This document shows, piece by piece, positions 5,217-6,846 of a stretch of DNA of 6,846 nucleotides. Made by a program: the position numbers and the translations under genes. Origin of the DNA: JBAYHA01 sp041666425 (GTDB lineage Bacteria; Patescibacteriota; Patescibacteriia; UBA11705; JABHMO01). Positions within the stretch are counted from its first letter, which is position 1. Every line of letters starts with the position of its first letter. The stretch covers positions 1 through 6,846 of the forward strand of contig JBAYHA010000045.1 of assembly GCA_041666425.1 (NCBI GenBank), written 5' to 3'. Below the pieces are notes generated by a model. The model saw nothing but the letters and a program-made list of their open reading frames with translations, did no database searches and was not told where the DNA came from.

Positions 5217-5693
5217 TTAACGTTTTTGCCATTGTGGAGCCTTGCGAGCTCTCTTGAGACCAGGTTTTTTTCTTTCTTTGACACGAGGATCGCGAGTAAG
5301 GAAACCGGCCTTTTTCAAAGGCTTTTTGAAATTCGGATTCAGCAAAAGCAAAGCTCGAGACAATCCATGTCTAATCGCTTCGGCTTGGGCAATTTTGCCA
5401 GAACCTTTGACCATTGCAGAAACTGCCAATTTTTCCATCTGCCCAACTATTTTCAAAGGAGCCAAAACTCTTTCTTGGACATCCAAAGTTGGGAAATATT
5501 CTTTTAAGTCCTTACCGTTAACGGAAATTTCTCCTTTGCCTTTCTTCAGCAAGCGAACTTGCGCGGTTGCGGTTTTGCGACGACCAACACTATAGAGATA
5601 TTCCCCTTTCCTTTTGCCATCAACCTCAACGACTTCGACGGCAACTTCTTCAACTGTATCTAAAACTTTTTTTTGCTTGGTTGTTTCTGCCAT
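5217..5693 (-). CDS. rpsI: Small ribosomal subunit protein uS9, with an acidic N-terminal extension
   Basis: S9 sits in the 30S head, and its C-terminal tail reaches the P-site tRNA. The body is canonical: YSVGRRKTATAQVRL (34-48), ISVNGKDLKEYFP (56-68), KGSGKIAQAEAIRHGLSRAL (96-115), KKAGFLTRDPRVKERKKPGLKRARKAPQ (127-154, quoted as one conserved block) and the invariant C-terminal arginine in QKR. At 158 residues it is longer than the roughly 130 of Escherichia coli. The excess is an N-terminal stretch of about 30 residues rich in Glu and Val (TVEEVAVEVVEVDGKRKGEY), unusual for a ribosomal protein. The start is the ATG at 5691-5693 (MAETTKQKK), 10 nt after the rplM stop codon. An in-frame TTG at 5711 is possible but would overlap rplM. 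It is the last gene of its operon. Confidence 0.96.
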   Translation of the reverse strand: MAETTKQKKVLDTVEEVAVEVVEVDGKRKGEYLYSVGRRKTATAQVRLLKKGKGEISVNGKDLKEYFPTLDVQERVLAPLKIVGQMEKLAVSAMVKGSGKIAQAEAIRHGLSRALLLLNPNFKKPLKKAGFLTRDPRVKERKKPGLKRARKAPQWQKR

Positions 5694-5703
5694 AAATATT
5701 ATA

Positions 5704-6054
5704 TTATACAAATTTTAATCTTTTCATCATGCCGTTGCGCAATTTGTTTTTTGGCAACATATAAAAAACCGCCTCAATCAAAATATCTTCCGGTTTTTTG
5801 GCTAATTTTTCTTTGTAAGCAGTTTTGCGCATTCCACCTGGAAAACCTGAATATTGATAATAAGCCATCACTTCGGCTTTGTGACCGGTAACTTTTATTT
5901 TGCCAACATTGCTAACTTCGACAGCATCACCCAAATCTTTGTCATGTCGATACTCAACTTTGTTTTTTCCCATTAAAATTTTGGCAATCTGCGAAGCCAA
6001 TCGGCCCAAAATTTTGTCCGTGGCGTCAATTTTATGAATTTCTCTTTTTGTCAT
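5704..6054 (-). CDS. rplM: Large ribosomal subunit protein uL13, compact form
   Basis: L13 is an early-assembly 50S protein. Family motifs are clear: IDATDKILGRLASQIAKIL (9-27), VSNVGKIKVTGHK (47-59), YYQYSGFPGGMRKTAY (65-80), KKPEDILIEAVFYMLPKNKL (86-105) and the end MMKRLKFV. At 116 residues it is shorter than the roughly 142 of Escherichia coli. About 9 residues are missing at the N-terminus. The whole C-terminal tail after the KLKV position is also missing (about 18 residues, usually containing the AQQP motif). The stop codon is a clean TAA directly joined to the rpsI junction, so this looks like true reduction, not a frameshift. It lies 5 nt after rplQ and 10 nt before rpsI, as in the rpoA-rplQ...rplM-rpsI order of many bacteria. 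Confidence 0.95.
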   Translation of the reverse strand: MTKREIHKIDATDKILGRLASQIAKILMGKNKVEYRHDKDLGDAVEVSNVGKIKVTGHKAEVMAYYQYSGFPGGMRKTAYKEKLAKKPEDILIEAVFYMLPKNKLRNGMMKRLKFV

Positions 6055-6059
6055 ATATA

Positions 6060-6410
6060 TTATACTAATTCAATTATAGCCATTGGAGCATCATCACCCT
6101 TGCGATTGGCCAACTTAATAATTCTGGTATAGCCACCTTTGCGCTCAACATATTTTGGAGCAACTTTGTCGATTAACTTCTTGACCGCTTTTTCATTACC
6201 CAAAGATGCCAACAAAATTCGTCGTCCGGCCAAAGTATTGCTTTTGGCTCTGGTGATCATTTTTTCAATCACCGGACGAACGGCTTTGGCTCTGGCCAAG
6301 GTTGTTTTGATCTTATCCCTGGTAACCAAACTGACAGACAATCCTTTCAACAGGGCTTTGCGTTGAGCGGTCTTCAAACTCAATTTAGCAACATTATTTC
6401 CATGTCTCAT
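6060..6410 (-). CDS. rplQ: Large ribosomal subunit protein bL17
   Basis: L17 is a bacteria-specific 50S protein near the exit tunnel. The 116 residues match the family end to end: MRHGNNVAKLSLKTAQRKAL at the start (family MRH...L.R...HR.A), LVTRDKIKTTLARAKAVRPV (28-47), the MITRAK segment, and the terminal GGYTRIIKL...GDDAPMAIIELV. It lacks any C-terminal extension and is a little shorter than the 127-residue Escherichia coli protein. It follows rpoA with a 24-bp gap, the near-universal bacterial order, and ends 5 nt before rplM. Its GTA-TAA end provides a TATAAT sequence directly ahead of the rplM ATG; no Shine-Dalgarno sequence precedes its own ATG (6408-6410). Confidence 0.97.
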   Translation of the reverse strand: MRHGNNVAKLSLKTAQRKALLKGLSVSLVTRDKIKTTLARAKAVRPVIEKMITRAKSNTLAGRRILLASLGNEKAVKKLIDKVAPKYVERKGGYTRIIKLANRKGDDAPMAIIELV

Positions 6411-6434
6411 ATTAATTTTGTCTCAAATCTTTAA

Positions 6435-6845
6435 TTATTTTTTGGTTAGTAAATCAAAATGATCAATCAAAAGCTTGGAAGCTTGCTCGATCGCTTCTTT
6501 TGGGGTAATTGTCCCATCAGTTTCGATTTCCATTGCTAACTTGTCAAAATTGGTAATATCACCGACACGAATCGGAGTAACTTTGTACCCGACTTTTTGC
6601 ACCGGAGTAAAAATGGCGTCAACCAAAATCGTACCAATTTCCACTTGTTCTTTGCTTCTTTCTTCAATCGGCCAATAACCACGTCCTTGCTGAACGGTAA
6701 CCTCCATTTCAAATTCGGCTTTTTTTTCTGTCAAATTGGTAATGACCAAATCATTATTAATAATTTCCACATCACTATTCTTATCAAAATCAGCTGCCGT
6801 AACAGATTTCGCCCCCTTGACTTTCAAATGTAATTTTACGGGTTC
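6435..6845 (-). CDS. rpoA: RNA polymerase alpha subunit, C-terminal part of the N-terminal domain only; 5' end outside the window
   Basis: The frame is open to the right edge (codons EPVKLHLKVKG...), so this is the 3' part of the gene, 136 visible residues. An in-frame TTG at 6825-6827 is internal, not the start. Alpha-NTD signatures are unmistakable: VTAADF, VTVQQGRGYWP (Escherichia coli VQRGRGYVP), GTILVDAIFTPVQKVGYKV and METN-like IETDGTITPKEAI, ending in the dimer-helix stretch ASKLLIDHFDLLTKK. The protein then stops with TAA. In most bacteria a linker and an alpha C-terminal domain of about 80 residues follow, binding UP-element DNA and activators. Here only 24 bp separate the stop codon from rplQ, and no remnant of that domain is visible. 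The assembly function (alpha dimer, beta and beta-prime contacts) should be retained. Confidence 0.95.
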   Translation of the reverse strand, partial: EPVKLHLKVKGAKSVTAADFDKNSDVEIINNDLVITNLTEKKAEFEMEVTVQQGRGYWPIEERSKEQVEIGTILVDAIFTPVQKVGYKVTPIRVGDITNFDKLAMEIETDGTITPKEAIEQASKLLIDHFDLLTKK

Positions 6846-6846
6846 A

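Noticed and set aside
5694..5711. rpsI start at the TTG of 5711
   Set aside because: It would overlap rplM and add six residues of AT-rich spacer; the ATG at 5691-5693 gives the MAE... start seen in many S9 proteins.
3..6845. UGA recoding (genetic code 25, as in Gracilibacteria and Absconditabacteria)
   Set aside because: No gene needs in-frame UGA; conserved glycines and tryptophans use GGN and TGG, and all genes are intact with the standard code.

Overview
The window looks like a piece of chromosome from a streamlined, AT-rich bacterium, most likely of the Candidate Phyla Radiation (Patescibacteria). This is an inference from trimmed ribosomal proteins (L13 without its usual C-terminal tail), an RNA polymerase alpha subunit that stops after its N-terminal domain, no recognisable Shine-Dalgarno sequence ahead of any start codon that can be judged, and TAA as the only stop codon in all nine genes. 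No sequence search was possible, so the lineage stays provisional. The standard code fits: tryptophan is TGG and no frame requires UGA to be read through.

Layout. From 3 to 1076 (+) lies the 3' part of a membrane-anchored protein of unknown function: one transmembrane helix, a helical linker, then beta-propeller-like repeats. It converges on rplL across a shared bidirectional terminator (1084-1124). All other genes are on the minus strand. Read in the direction of transcription (right to left) they form three units. (1) rpoA (5' end outside the window), rplQ, rplM, rpsI: the end of a ribosomal/RNA polymerase operon, closed by a hairpin terminator at 5154-5189. (2) A Wzx-type flippase and a GT4 glycosyltransferase that overlap by 8 bp, with their own promoter (TTGATA, 17 bp, extended -10) whose -35 box lies in the U-tract of the preceding terminator. 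(3) rplJ and rplL, with a near-consensus sigma-70 promoter (TTGACA, 17 bp, TATACT) and a 181-nt leader.

The most informative non-coding element is that rplJ leader. It contains a recognisable L10-leader RNA, followed by an intrinsic terminator and then the rplJ start. The first 12 nt of the predicted transcript can pair with the 5' arm and loop of the terminator at 11 of 12 positions. This gives a complete anti-antiterminator / antiterminator / terminator circuit of the kind known for Bacillus subtilis rplJL, through which L10(L12)4 represses its own synthesis.

rplJ is also bracketed by two 61-bp imperfect palindromes that share a core pattern (GTCA...CGAA...CGA...TCT). One lies between the attenuator and rplJ, the other between rplJ and rplL. 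The 200-bp rplJ-rplL spacer further holds an AT-only palindrome, a GC-rich stem-loop and a triple 9-bp repeat just before the rplL start. Most of the genes are housekeeping (ribosome stalk, S9/L13/L17, RNA polymerase alpha); the flippase and glycosyltransferase suggest export and assembly of a surface glycan or glycolipid.
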